Positions 12,208-21,378 of a stretch of DNA of 64,000 bases are shown here, piece after piece. The position numbers and the translations under genes are program-made. Numbering within the stretch: the first letter of the stretch is position 1; each line of letters opens with the position of its first letter. This DNA comes from Gracilariopsis chorda. Its lineage: Eukaryota > Rhodophyta > Florideophyceae > Gracilariales > Gracilariaceae. The stretch spans positions 1-64,000 of the forward strand of contig NBIV01000110.1 of NCBI GenBank assembly GCA_003194525.1, in the 5' to 3' direction. A model generated the notes under the pieces. That model saw only the letters and a list, made by a program, of their open reading frames with translations, was not told the DNA's origin and did no database searches.

Positions 12208-12343
12208 AAATGCGCGAAGGTGAGCGCCAGCGAGCTTTAACGCACACTTGGCCTGCACGGCAAGGCCCTGCGCGAGCGGAAGCTCGGCGACTTCCGATAG
12301 AAATCGAACGATTTTGTTACTAAAAATTTTCCCTCTGCACTGT

Positions 12344-13169
12344 TGTAGTGCAACGCCCTCAGGGAGAGATTCCTGGTACTTGATCGTTTTCCCGATATTA
12401 TCGGTTGTGTAGTGTGTATATGAACTACGCCCCACAATGGTGGGTATGGACACGTGGGACACGGTTTTGGGTCAATTGGCGGTTGGCCACAGTAGTGGAT
12501 GTTGCCACGAAATGTGGAGTATTTTAGTTAATATTATTTATTATTTTCACACCCACATCTGGGAAGCTAGTACTTAGTGCGACGGTGCACTGCGGTCGCA
12601 CCAGTAAAACTTACCCAACAAGTGACCCCAACCTGGGGAATTGGCTCTAGTTGTTGCCGCTTGCGTGCGTACTCTACTCCTCCTTGGAGGGAAACGCCGT
12701 AAACCACGGGACATCTAACCCCCTTGCACATCTAAAGGGACCCATCACTGGGAGTATAATTGTTCCAATTGTATTGGTGTTTCGCCCTGTATAGGGATAT
12801 TGTTACCGGCATCGCCGTTCGTCCCCGTCACTCTCGCGACTCACTTCGCCCTCTCTTCCTCCTCTTCGCCCTTCCTTTTTCCCCCTTTTAGGGTAGCACC
12901 TCCCGCTATCCGCGGCCCTCGTGTGCGCATCCGCTCACACACCCCCACTTACGTGGAAACATACATCTACTGAAGATCACACCCCGCTCACGCGGATACC
13001 GATTCTTTGCCTTCACCTCCCTGCGCAAGTCGCGACAGGTGTCTCTGGTCTTACAAACCGGCTTCGCCGTAAAACCTCTGGGAGGGCTCTACCCAACTGG
13101 GTTCACCTCATGAGAGGAAGATTCCGAACGTCTTTCGGTGTTTTTACCCTTTGGGGCATCTGCACCACA
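12344..13169 (+). repeat. Solo LTR of the element-A family, inverted relative to A
   Basis: The 826-bp repeat begins TGTAGTGCAAC and ends GCACCACA. It is flanked on both sides by ACTGT (12339-12343 and 13170-13174), the 5-bp target duplication typical of LTR elements. No internal element sequence accompanies it, so it is a solo LTR left by recombination between the two LTRs of a former insertion. It sits in the 3' end of the DUF6818 gene and supplies that gene's present last codons. Confidence 0.88.
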
Positions 13170-13999
13170 ACTGTCGAAGAGAGCGTTCCCACTAAAGCCT
13201 GAACGGCAGCATTGAGTCCCACAATCATCGTTTTTGTGTCCGTCATGGTTTCATTAACTGTTTTATTTAGATGTGCGACTTCTGTATGCACCGTCTGTTG
13301 TATGACAACCTCCTGGTTCTGCATTGTGCTCGATATTGGCTCCGGGACCGACATAGAAGTGGCTATTATGCCCATAAACTTGGTCATGCTCTCAATACTA
13401 CTGGTAATAATGTCTTCCATTTTGGGTTTCTTTGCGTGTATTCCAGCTTGAGAAATAGGCCTATATTTTTCACAAACACCGATTCCTGTGTCGCTTGTTT
13501 CCTTGTCACATCCGATGTCGTTCTGTGCGTCGGTTTCTTCTACATCGCTTTCTTCGTCTCCTACGAGTTTTGCTGCTATCGTACTCTGTATATCGCGAGC
13601 AATATGTTTTGCTAGACGAACATTTGGTGGACAGGATGGGTCACCTGTCGGCTTTTTTGCATTACAGAGCTTATTAAACTTATTCTTGAGTGAATCAATA
13701 TCTCGAGATGGTCGGAAGTTGTCTTTGCTTTCTAACTCAAATTTCTGCTCGACAACCGCCCATATGTTTGCTTCAATAGGTTCCATCTTTTTCACAATGT
13801 CAAGAAGAGCAGTAAAGTCGGTGCTGCTGCAGTTCGGAGCTTCTGAACGACCTTTGGTTGCCTTTTTTGGTGACGTCTTGGCGGCTGCAGCATTGTTATG
13901 TACATTCTGTGTTTGGTTTTGAGAAGGCTGTGCTTGCTCGTTTCGGTGATGAGATTGGAAAAGAGAGGGAATAGAAAGGCTGGTATTGGCTTGTGCCAT
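13103..13999 (-). CDS. DUF6818-type protein, 3' end altered by a solo LTR
   Basis: The 298-residue protein starts with a Ser/Gln/Asn-rich leader. Residues of about 55-140 match the DUF6818 pattern: a helix (DFTALLDIVKKMEPIEANIW), then RDIDSLKNKFNKL and KKPTGDPSCPPNVRLAKHI. The rest is acidic, then a low-complexity helical tail with many Thr/Val. DUF6818 is a small, probably SANT/Myb-like domain of unknown function. The solo LTR interrupts the gene after the codons for SST: the last 20 or so residues are LTR-encoded, whereas across the empty site the original frame would reach a stop about six codons past the target duplication. The insertion therefore probably left the domain and most of the protein intact. 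Four E2F-like sites lie upstream. Confidence 0.7.
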   Translation of the reverse strand: MAQANTSLSIPSLFQSHHRNEQAQPSQNQTQNVHNNAAAAKTSPKKATKGRSEAPNCSSTDFTALLDIVKKMEPIEANIWAVVEQKFELESKDNFRPSRDIDSLKNKFNKLCNAKKPTGDPSCPPNVRLAKHIARDIQSTIAAKLVGDEESDVEETDAQNDIGCDKETSDTGIGVCEKYRPISQAGIHAKKPKMEDIITSSIESMTKFMGIIATSMSVPEPISSTMQNQEVVIQQTVHTEVAHLNKTVNETMTDTKTMIVGLNAAVQALVGTLSSTVVVQMPQRVKTPKDVRNLPLMR

Positions 14000-14102
14000 G
14001 GTTGGGAAAGAGGATGTAGGGAGCAGAAGGTTGATCTGAGATCATTTTCGACGTGGTTATTATGGTGCCAAGCGATGGAACTGAAGGGATTTGGGTTGCT
14101 TC

Positions 14103-14169
14103 TTTGGCGCCAATATTTGGCGCGTTGGTTTGGCGGCCCATTTCTGAAGACAACAGGATAGGCGCCAAA
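14103..14169. promoter_or_regulatory. Cluster of four E2F-like sites
   Basis: TTTGGCGCC (14103-14111), TTTGGCGCG (14116-14124), TTTGGCGG (14129-14136) and GGCGCCAAA (14161-14169) lie within 67 bp, 105-170 bp upstream of the DUF6818 start codon. They match the E2F/DP consensus TTTSSCGC in both orientations. Such clusters typically drive S-phase expression. Function is inferred from the motif only. Confidence 0.45.
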
Positions 14170-14180
14170 ATTCTGGTGGG

Positions 14181-14243
14181 CTGGCATTCTGTTGATTTCT
14201 GCATGCACCCACTGGGTGCATGCAGAAATCAACAGAACGCCAG
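14181..14243. repeat. Near-perfect palindrome, 31-bp arms, 1-base spacer
   Basis: Arm 14181-14211 pairs with 14213-14243 with one mismatch around a single central base (14212). It lies just upstream of the E2F-like cluster. It could extrude as a cruciform or be the end of a mobile element; I see no second copy in the window. Confidence 0.9.
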
Positions 14244-14316
14244 TATAGTGCGCGGGAGTAGAGTAGAAGAGTAGATATCAGAGTAGATGTTGAGATATCT
14301 TGAGATATCTTGTTGC

Positions 14317-14525
14317 CACTTGTTCAGCTGATTGAGTGACGCAAATGCGTACGGTAGGACACGTTATCATCGGATTGCGTCCATACTGGGAGTTTTGTTG
14401 GCAAGCGCCAAGAGTATTCTCACTTGTTCAGCTGATTGAGATACGCAAATGCGTACCGTATGACACGTTACCGTCGGATAGCGCTCATCCGGGGAGTTTT
14501 GTTGGCAAGCTCGCCAAGAGTACTT
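14317..14525. repeat. Tandem duplication, two 104-bp units
   Basis: Units at about 14317-14420 and 14421-14525 share CACTTGTTCAGCTGATTGAG, CGCAAATGCGTAC, GACACGTTA and GGGAGTTTTGTTGGCAAGC in the same order and spacing, with scattered substitutions. Each contains the E-box CAGCTG. The duplication is old enough to have diverged. Confidence 0.85.
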
Positions 14526-15037
14526 CGAATAGTGTGAAAAGACGAAGGTAGCAATCCTAATATTTGTTGCAAGCAAGTATTAGATACTACCGTTAGAAGG
14601 CGAATAAAAATAACTTGGGTACTCGTTATGTAACAAAATCGAGATTAGGAGGCTGTCGCTGATTTTCGTACTTGATCACGTGATACAAGCAGCAAGTGCC
14701 CGACCGCATCGATTGTACATGTGCGGCTACATAATGTTACCGAAGATAAGATGAATTGTTCAGCGATGCGCAAAGTGTATCTGTCTCTGTCAAGGATCGC
14801 GGTCACGGTAAGTGCGTTATTAATGATATCATCATTGTTCTTCACATACGTTTGAGGAAATCCATATCGACATTAGTGTCTAGCAATGCTGAATTCCGCT
14901 GCTGATTGCAGACTCATTCATGATTCAAGACGCTTGTTGAAGATAACGCGTCTCTCAGGTTGGCAATCGAATATGCTTCGCTTGTCGGAGTATTCAGAAG
15001 CTAGCTTGGTTGACGCAAAGCAATGCCCTGAGTTGTG
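14526..15037. other. Intergenic, nothing recognised
   Basis: AT-rich sequence with no coding signal on either strand that I can support. Confidence 0.6.
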
Positions 15038-15046
15038 TATATAAAG
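15038..15046 (+). promoter_or_regulatory. TATA box
   Basis: TATATAAAG lies about 120 bp upstream of the start codon of the small secreted protein at 15167, a plausible distance for a TATA element with a short 5' untranslated region. Confidence 0.45.
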
Positions 15047-15166
15047 GAGCGAAATCTCACTAGCAGATGACATTGTTCCCTCACATCCCGGGCGCTCCAT
15101 TGGACTGCGAAGTGCTGAGGATCACGACTGCAATACCCGTATTTGGAAGTTCTATAAGATTCCGTC

Positions 15167-15661
15167 ATGGCAAGTGCTACGTACTGGTGGATGTCATTAG
15201 TAGGCATTTTGCTTCTGGTCAGTTCTGTTACCGAGAGCGCCGGCTCCGAAGTCGTATCTGCTACAGACGTGAACCTAGCGACCACTATGAGAGGACATGA
15301 TGAGTTTCCTTGCGAAATGATAAACCGTCCAAGAATGCATTGCAACTTCAATCAGTGCCGTTGGGTGACCGTCATCATAAGAGGATTGCGCAGGAATGCC
15401 GGAGGACATTGCGGCCCAGACAGCCGCGGCCGATGCCGTCTGCGAAGGGACCTCCGTTCACATGCAATTCCAAGTGCATGTCATAGCTGTATGTGCAGGA
15501 ATGTTGTAAGGCACGTGGGCAAGGCACTGAATCCGGAATGCAATGCAAATGCCCTTCCTGGATACTTAGGATGTGTCGATATTGACGCTCTCCATAGCGC
15601 TGTATCTAATGCTGGGAAGAGAAAGTCGGCAAGGAAGACTAGAAGAAAGAGGAGGTCCTAA
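15167..15661 (+). CDS. Small secreted cysteine-rich basic protein
   Basis: The 164-residue product starts with a short N-terminus and a hydrophobic stretch (about residues 8-22, SLVGILLLVSSV) ending in small residues, a good signal peptide. The mature part has ten cysteines between about residues 49 and 141, including a CHSCMC cluster, and finishes with a strongly basic Lys/Arg tail (about residues 150-164). I do not recognise the family. The even number and spread of cysteines suggest a disulfide-bonded extracellular protein, and the tail could bind sulfated wall polysaccharide; both are inference. A TATA box lies upstream. No neighbour gives a functional hint. Confidence 0.5.
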   Translation: MASATYWWMSLVGILLLVSSVTESAGSEVVSATDVNLATTMRGHDEFPCEMINRPRMHCNFNQCRWVTVIIRGLRRNAGGHCGPDSRGRCRLRRDLRSHAIPSACHSCMCRNVVRHVGKALNPECNANALPGYLGCVDIDALHSAVSNAGKRKSARKTRRKRRS

Positions 15662-16696
15662 ATGTTCCCAACTGTACCTCCAAAGCTGCGGAGCGAAGTG
15701 CTTCTGTTCAGCAATGTTAATGCAGCTAGCTGCTTGCATATGTGCAAATTGAGTGTCGTAGTACTACCTGCTGTCTTGATGCTGCGGAAACCAAGAATCA
15801 ATAAGAAGATTTTAAATCGTAATGTATCCGATCACCTCACCAAAGCCAGCGAAGGTGAACTGAAAAATGAAAAGGGCATTGGCATCGGTGATAGTATATG
15901 ATTAAGTAAAATTTATTGTGTCCCTGAGGGAAAAAGATGCTACGTCCCACGCGCCGTTGGGCATCTAGAAAGGAAGGAGCCAGCTCCATTTCATGTAGAA
16001 CAGCTCCTTTTCTTCGTGCAAGTTTGCGAAGTGTCTGCCGTCACTCTCACAAGTCAATTCCGGTTCCCGTTCGGATCGAACTGGAGACATTCACACCATG
16101 CGAGACCACTCCGAGTTAGTAAGGGTTACCCGCTCCTGCTTTTGCTTCTATTGGCGCGTTGCTCGAGATGAAGCTCAATTCGGGACACTCAATTTAAATG
16201 TCAACAGGTGTGCCATCGGGGGTCCTTTTTCATGGTCCCTAGCTAGAGGTGGCCAAATTTCTACGACTCGGTGCCAAACTGCCTGCATGTCATGTACCCA
16301 GTTTGGTGAACTAACGGTACCCAAACAGGACGCATATATGTCTCTGGCAGCACTGTAGTCTACAGTACTGAATTGTTAGCTCTCTGTTATAATATTTCTA
16401 CAGTACGGACGACGGATTATATAATCTGTATCTCAAAAGATGAAAATAAAACATGAACAATGCAGCCTTCGCAAAAAGGCGCCAGGTATGCATAGTGTTG
16501 ACCCGCCGGGCACCTTGCCATATCTTGAGAAGCACACGCAGTCTGAGACAGAACCGGAACAGAGGTACGAGGGGTAGGGCCAGGCGGTACGACAGAAACT
16601 CCGGCTTCTCATTGCCATCACTATTCATACTACAAACCCTCCCACCGCGACACGTGCCTCACTGGAAGGGCTCTCTAAACCAGCAGATGAATAATC
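15662..16696. other. Intergenic, nothing recognised
   Basis: About 1 kb between the secreted protein and the AlkB-type gene. A GTAAGGGTTACCC motif near 16115 belongs to the dispersed motif family seen elsewhere in the window. No supportable gene. Confidence 0.55.
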
Positions 16697-17686
16697 ATGC
16701 CGAGAACACAGAAGAATAGCTCAAGGAAGTCTAGACACAACCCCAAGTCCAATTCTGTTCAGTGCAGCCTTCACAAGCCAATTCAGAAACGGCATCCCCA
16801 GTGTACTAGCAAAACTGGACCGCAGAGATCAAATCAACTATCAGGCGCACCGGGATCATATTCTGCGAAGTGTCCCATTTGTAGTAAACGCTTTCTGACA
16901 TCTTTCATAGAAGCCCACGCATCACACTGCTCGACACCTTCAGCGTCATATGTTCGAAACAAGAAACATTCAAGTGCCTTATCAACTTTTCTCCGTCCTC
17001 GATACGCTCTAACTTTGCCCACTTCAGCACAACCATCAGAAACTGGGGCCCCTGGGTTTCACGTCTTTCGCGACATATTTATACAGCAAGAAGAAGAAAT
17101 CTTGCGAGCCATTGAGGCAACAGCCCCGGCTTGGGTGGATTTTATGTTTCGGCAAACAAAGAATTACGGTCCGGCTTATGATCTTCGCAGAAAGCGATTT
17201 CTCTTTGGAGAACGTGCGCCAAAGCAAAATTCTATGCCGCCTTACGCGAAAGATATTGTGCTGCCACGTCTACAATTGCTAACGCCAATTCTGAAAGACT
17301 TCAACCCAAATCAGCTGGCAGTTGGTCTGTACAAGGTACCTGGAGAATCCCATATTCTGCCACACAATGACTGCGAGAATGGTGAGATTGGTACCGCTGT
17401 TGTTGGAGTTTGTTTGGCTGCGGCATGCACGATGACTCTGATACTGAGATCGCAGTACAGTGGAGTTGGGCGCGATGTTAAGAGGGATGTTCATTTACCG
17501 AAGGGGGCGGTTTACATCATGTCCGGAGACGCACTTCGGGTGTGGGAACATGCAATCTTTCCGGGCAAAACTGAGGCAACGAGGTACAGCCTCACTTTTC
17601 GGGACGTATCTCCAATAGATGCAGCAAGTTATGGCGTTGTTGAAAAGACACCGAAAGGCCGCTTCACACAGTCACTTCTCACATAA
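16697..17686 (+). CDS. AlkB-type Fe(II)/2-oxoglutarate dioxygenase with UBZ4 zinc finger
   Basis: The 329-residue protein has a basic, nuclear-type N-terminus, then a CxxC-x11-H-x3-C finger (C59, C62, H74, C78), the spacing of UBZ4 ubiquitin-binding fingers found in DNA-damage proteins. From about residue 90 an AlkB fold follows: the metal triad H223-x-D225 (in HND) and H285 (in WEHAIF), and the 2-oxoglutarate-binding arginines in RYSLTFR (R296, R302). AlkB homologues strip methyl groups from nucleic acids or, in some branches, proteins. A finger fused to this domain suggests recruitment to ubiquitylated chromatin or clamps, which is inference. The substrate class cannot be told from motifs alone; the domain most resembles the eukaryotic ALKBH8/ALKBH6-like catalytic type. 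It is convergent with the ATPase gene, 111 bp apart. Confidence 0.82.
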   Translation: MPRTQKNSSRKSRHNPKSNSVQCSLHKPIQKRHPQCTSKTGPQRSNQLSGAPGSYSAKCPICSKRFLTSFIEAHASHCSTPSASYVRNKKHSSALSTFLRPRYALTLPTSAQPSETGAPGFHVFRDIFIQQEEEILRAIEATAPAWVDFMFRQTKNYGPAYDLRRKRFLFGERAPKQNSMPPYAKDIVLPRLQLLTPILKDFNPNQLAVGLYKVPGESHILPHNDCENGEIGTAVVGVCLAAACTMTLILRSQYSGVGRDVKRDVHLPKGAVYIMSGDALRVWEHAIFPGKTEATRYSLTFRDVSPIDAASYGVVEKTPKGRFTQSLLT

Positions 17687-17797
17687 TTTGCTGCTGGAGA
17701 CAAGTTAGTGGTCGATCTTAAGATTTACATTGACAAGAAGTCGAGTGTCTCCTGTCGTTCCTGGTTATGTCAACGCTTGTATAGTACAAGATGGCGA

Positions 17798-20110
17798 TCA
17801 TCCTCTCAACAATCGTAGCCCGTTGATCCCAACCAAAACGGTACCGCCCTCGTGCATAGTGACGGCCAACCACAGGGGAATTGAACCAGCTACACAAGCC
17901 ACAGCTGATAGCACCATCAGAGCGAGTGCAATCGCCAGGTTTTCCCTCACAACTCTTTCCGTCTTTCTTGATTTTCTGATGAACCATTCAATATTTGATA
18001 GTTCCTCTCGGACAAGCACCACATCCGCGGCATGCACAGCCGTCGCGCTTGTAAGACCGCAAGCCACACCGACTAGGGAACTGGCTAGTGCAGCCGCATC
18101 ATTCACACCGTCACCAACCATAAGCACCCCGGTGTTCTTGCCTTCCAGGCTTTGTTCCAGGTCGCGCACATATTCCAACTTCGCCTCGGGGCTAGCGTTG
18201 GCGACAATTTTGACATCTCCACCCACAGAGTTACAAACTGCATGCGCGGCACCTGCATGGTCGCCAGTTAAGATGCTAACAGAAAGCCCATCGTTCTTCA
18301 ACTGTTGTACAAGCCTCTTTGAAGCCGGCCGCATTTCATCCTTCAGTCGTAACAAATACATATCCCCGTCTATGTCTAGGATAGAGACGATCTCACCCCT
18401 TGAAGTGGCATCGTGAATTATATTACGAAGAACGGAAGAGTTTGAAGGAATAATGTAACTGGGCCTTCCCAATCGCCCAAGAGCCTTTCCTATCTTCTCA
18501 TCATCCTTACCGAATCTTAGAACACCTTCCACTCCCTGGCCTGCAATTGTCTTACTTTCCAGGATGTCCGGCAGTGGAGAACCAAGCTGTTTTGCCCGGC
18601 TTTGAAGCGCTGCCGCAATTGGATGCACTGCTCCTCGCTCTAGTGCTGCTGCAACCGATACTATGCGCGACATATTTTCTTTGTCAAGCTCAACAAGTCT
18701 GTCAAGACGGCCCACTTCCTGTGCTTGACCGGTGCCGTTAAATGGCTGAGAAGACGTCTTACGTGCGACACTGACGAATTCGTTTTCTTTCGGCAAGACC
18801 GCTACAGAGCTCAGAGTGAGTTTTCCAGTCGTCAGGGTACCTGTCTTATCAAACACAACATGGCTCACACGTGACGCCGCTTCAAGTGATTTGGCTCCAG
18901 ATTTTGCTAGAACTCCTCTCCGAGCACACGCACTGAGTGCAGCGACATATGCGATAGGCGCCCCAATAAGAAGGGCACAAGGTGATGCAACCACAAGGAA
19001 ACCTAAAGCGCGAGCAACAGAGCCAGAGCGTCCTGCATATTGAATAGAGGGCATTACAGACTTAAACAACGCCGAAATGATAGGCAAAGTTAGCGCAATT
19101 AGGAAGGATATGGATAGCACTGTGCGTGTATAAATCTGGCCGAAGCGGTCAAAGAATTTGGTGACATGCGGACGATTCTCTTGAGCGGCAGTGACAAGTC
19201 GGGCGATACGTGCGAGGTAGCTTTCGGCCCCAACCCTGGTGACACGCACCACGATGGGGGCGTCTTCGGTTCTACACCCTGCTGGTACATCATCACCGGG
19301 TTCCACCTGACGTGGTGTAGGTTCCCCAGTTAGATGTTGCATGGAAACAAAGGCCGATCCGTGCACGACCTGTCCATCGCATGGTAGCACCTGGCCAGTC
19401 TTGACCAGCAGAAAGTCTCCAACAATTACTTTTTCTACAGGTAGCTCTTCAGTTTCAGAAGCTGTTAGTGATTCGACGCGAAGGGCAACACTTGGAGCTT
19501 GGTGTCGGAGGGAGTCAAGTTCGCGACGGGCTCGACCAGACATCCAGTCCTCCGCTACATGCGATACTGCATACAAAGTGGTGAGCAAAGCTCCTTCAAA
19601 AAGGGCGCCAGTGAAAAAGCACACGGCAGCAGCAAGACTCATAAGTACGTTGACGTCGACTGTCCGACCGCGAGATCTTATAATGCGTAATGAGCTGTCG
19701 GCGAGGGCTGGAAGACCAGTTAATGCAAAACAACCGGTTAGAGCAACTCGTATCAGGACGGAAGACAGCGCCGCAACATGAAAGGCGGCCGCTGAGGCTA
19801 GAAGAATTGCACTGACGGACGCGGCCTTGGTAGAAGTTTGTGTGTCTGCAACCTTAGTAAGCAAGGATATTAGCCGGTTATTGAGTTGAGGGTCGTGGGG
19901 TTCGTGGTGATGAGCACAGCCCAAATGACTCGAATGGCACGATGAGTGGCATGACGGAGTCTGCCGTCTAACCAAAACTGGGGCGACTTCTAAGCGCCGA
20001 ACTCGTAGCGGAATTGAAAACTTGGTTGACCGTAGCCTCGGGGACCTACGGTTGTTGACAGAAGAAGTGTGAAACAAAAACTGTGATGACGAGATAAAGC
20101 ATGATTTCAT
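17798..20110 (-). CDS. HMA1: HMA1-like P1B heavy-metal ATPase, probably plastid envelope
   Basis: The 770-residue protein has a basic Ser/Arg-rich leader resembling a transit peptide, then a Cys/His cluster (residues about 54-72, with a HHH run) in place of a classical CxxC metal domain. P-type ATPase signatures are the SPC transmembrane metal site (376-378), the phosphorylated D421 in DKTGT, the HP motif at H496 and GDGVNDAA near 665. The C-terminal helix carries HEGGT, typical of the P1B-4/HMA1 group. Plant HMA1 sits in the chloroplast envelope and moves Zn, Cu or Ca. The length is close to that of plant HMA1 (about 820). The His-rich N-terminus fits that assignment. Substrate remains inference. 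Confidence 0.88.
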   Translation of the reverse strand: MKSCFISSSQFLFHTSSVNNRRSPRLRSTKFSIPLRVRRLEVAPVLVRRQTPSCHSSCHSSHLGCAHHHEPHDPQLNNRLISLLTKVADTQTSTKAASVSAILLASAAAFHVAALSSVLIRVALTGCFALTGLPALADSSLRIIRSRGRTVDVNVLMSLAAAVCFFTGALFEGALLTTLYAVSHVAEDWMSGRARRELDSLRHQAPSVALRVESLTASETEELPVEKVIVGDFLLVKTGQVLPCDGQVVHGSAFVSMQHLTGEPTPRQVEPGDDVPAGCRTEDAPIVVRVTRVGAESYLARIARLVTAAQENRPHVTKFFDRFGQIYTRTVLSISFLIALTLPIISALFKSVMPSIQYAGRSGSVARALGFLVVASPCALLIGAPIAYVAALSACARRGVLAKSGAKSLEAASRVSHVVFDKTGTLTTGKLTLSSVAVLPKENEFVSVARKTSSQPFNGTGQAQEVGRLDRLVELDKENMSRIVSVAAALERGAVHPIAAALQSRAKQLGSPLPDILESKTIAGQGVEGVLRFGKDDEKIGKALGRLGRPSYIIPSNSSVLRNIIHDATSRGEIVSILDIDGDMYLLRLKDEMRPASKRLVQQLKNDGLSVSILTGDHAGAAHAVCNSVGGDVKIVANASPEAKLEYVRDLEQSLEGKNTGVLMVGDGVNDAAALASSLVGVACGLTSATAVHAADVVLVREELSNIEWFIRKSRKTERVVRENLAIALALMVLSAVACVAGSIPLWLAVTMHEGGTVLVGINGLRLLRG

Positions 20111-21378
20111 TGCGAATCCTAGAAGCGATAAGGAATCAAAAGCTTGAACGCTGTCGCTTCCAGGCTATGCAGGAATGAAGAGCTGCGGGCGGTAGGCTGT
20201 GGTTCGGTTTGCGGGGGGGAAGGATATCGAGTTTAACTATGGCAGCATGGGATGTGGCTGGGTGTAATAGACAATGCTATAAAAGTACTCCTGTACCTTC
20301 GTACCAAGGTAAGTTATCTGTTACAGGATGGGAAATTGTGTGGCTCCAGTATTTTGTCCTGCCTTTTTGCTTCGTGGCGCTTACCAGGGTAAGCTAGTCA
20401 ATCACTGCACATGCATGACCATGCAGCGTAGCAAACGCCTTATTTTGCGGAGTAGAAAATCCTCTAAAAAACCTTTCCGAGATCTTTTATTGTAGGAATG
20501 GTTGCTGCTCGTATTAGAAGGTTGTTGCTAATGACTTCTTTTAGGGAGGTTAAGGGAACGCACGCTCTCTATTTATGAAAACGCGTACGTTGATTCCTCG
20601 TATACGTCGGTTTGCTGAACATCCAACAAACTACAACTCCTCTATACTGCAGCCTCAAACTACTAGTAGTCAGTGGCCATATCACGCTTTCTGAACCACA
20701 AGTGTTAGATTTCTTAGGTGTTTTTGGGAAGGCTAGTAGAACGCTAACTGCTAACCCTTACCTTCAATATTGCAACATGCCGTATAACTTTACGCACAAT
20801 CAAGTGGAATGTAGATCTTCCGCTTAGGGTAGGGTAAGATAAGCTGTAAGGTGCTACATTAATTATGCCCTATGTTTGACTGGTAAAGGGTTAGAGAAAA
20901 TCGACCATGACCTGAAATCTATGCGGTAAACTCGAATGCGAACCATCTTGCGGTAAGGAGAATAGTAGAAGGCTTTATATTAGTTCAAAAGGCGACATAT
21001 GGAGTCAATAATAGTATTGATCACCACATACTATGATGTCGTTTGCAAGCAAGCTGTCAAAGAAGGGGGCTTCTGCAGTTAAGACCAAAGTACCCAGAGA
21101 GAACAACGACCAGTACACACAATGTTTCAGAAATCCTCCGACAAACACCTCGTGCGATTAACTCGTGGTTATATGTACACTGTTTGAACATGTCAGAGGT
21201 AATCTCACACAGCAAATACGCAGACCAACCTTCCGGACTTATCAACTGATATTCTAGCAGTGCCAGAGAGCTTTGGCTCTGTCACCCTCAGGTAGTTTCT
21301 CGCCCTGCGTTGCTCGTGCGCAAAAGTCCTTGGTACCGAAGGGATTTGTAATCCTGATGCATGACGTGCTGCGTGATT
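20111..21378. other. Intergenic, no gene; holds one MITE-like stretch
   Basis: About 1.3 kb without a supportable reading frame. The only structure I see is the inverted-motif pair at 20751-20894, listed separately. Confidence 0.55.
20751..20894. repeat. MITE-like stretch bounded by inverted TAACCCTTTACC-type motifs
   Basis: CTAACCCTTACC at 20751-20762 faces GGTAAAGGGTTAG at 20882-20894. The 144-bp interval has no coding capacity. The same terminal motif occurs, alone or paired, at many intergenic places in this window (for example 26607, 26739, 43563-43749, 45877, 55077, 60055). Confidence 0.4.

Noticed and set aside
12208-12338. Loop of the LTR palindrome as a non-coding RNA gene
   Set aside because: It is simply the unique host sequence between two independent LTR insertions; its right end continues the DUF6818 gene's 3' end.
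14181-14243. Rho-independent terminator
   Set aside because: The setting is a eukaryotic nuclear genome and no T-run follows the palindrome.
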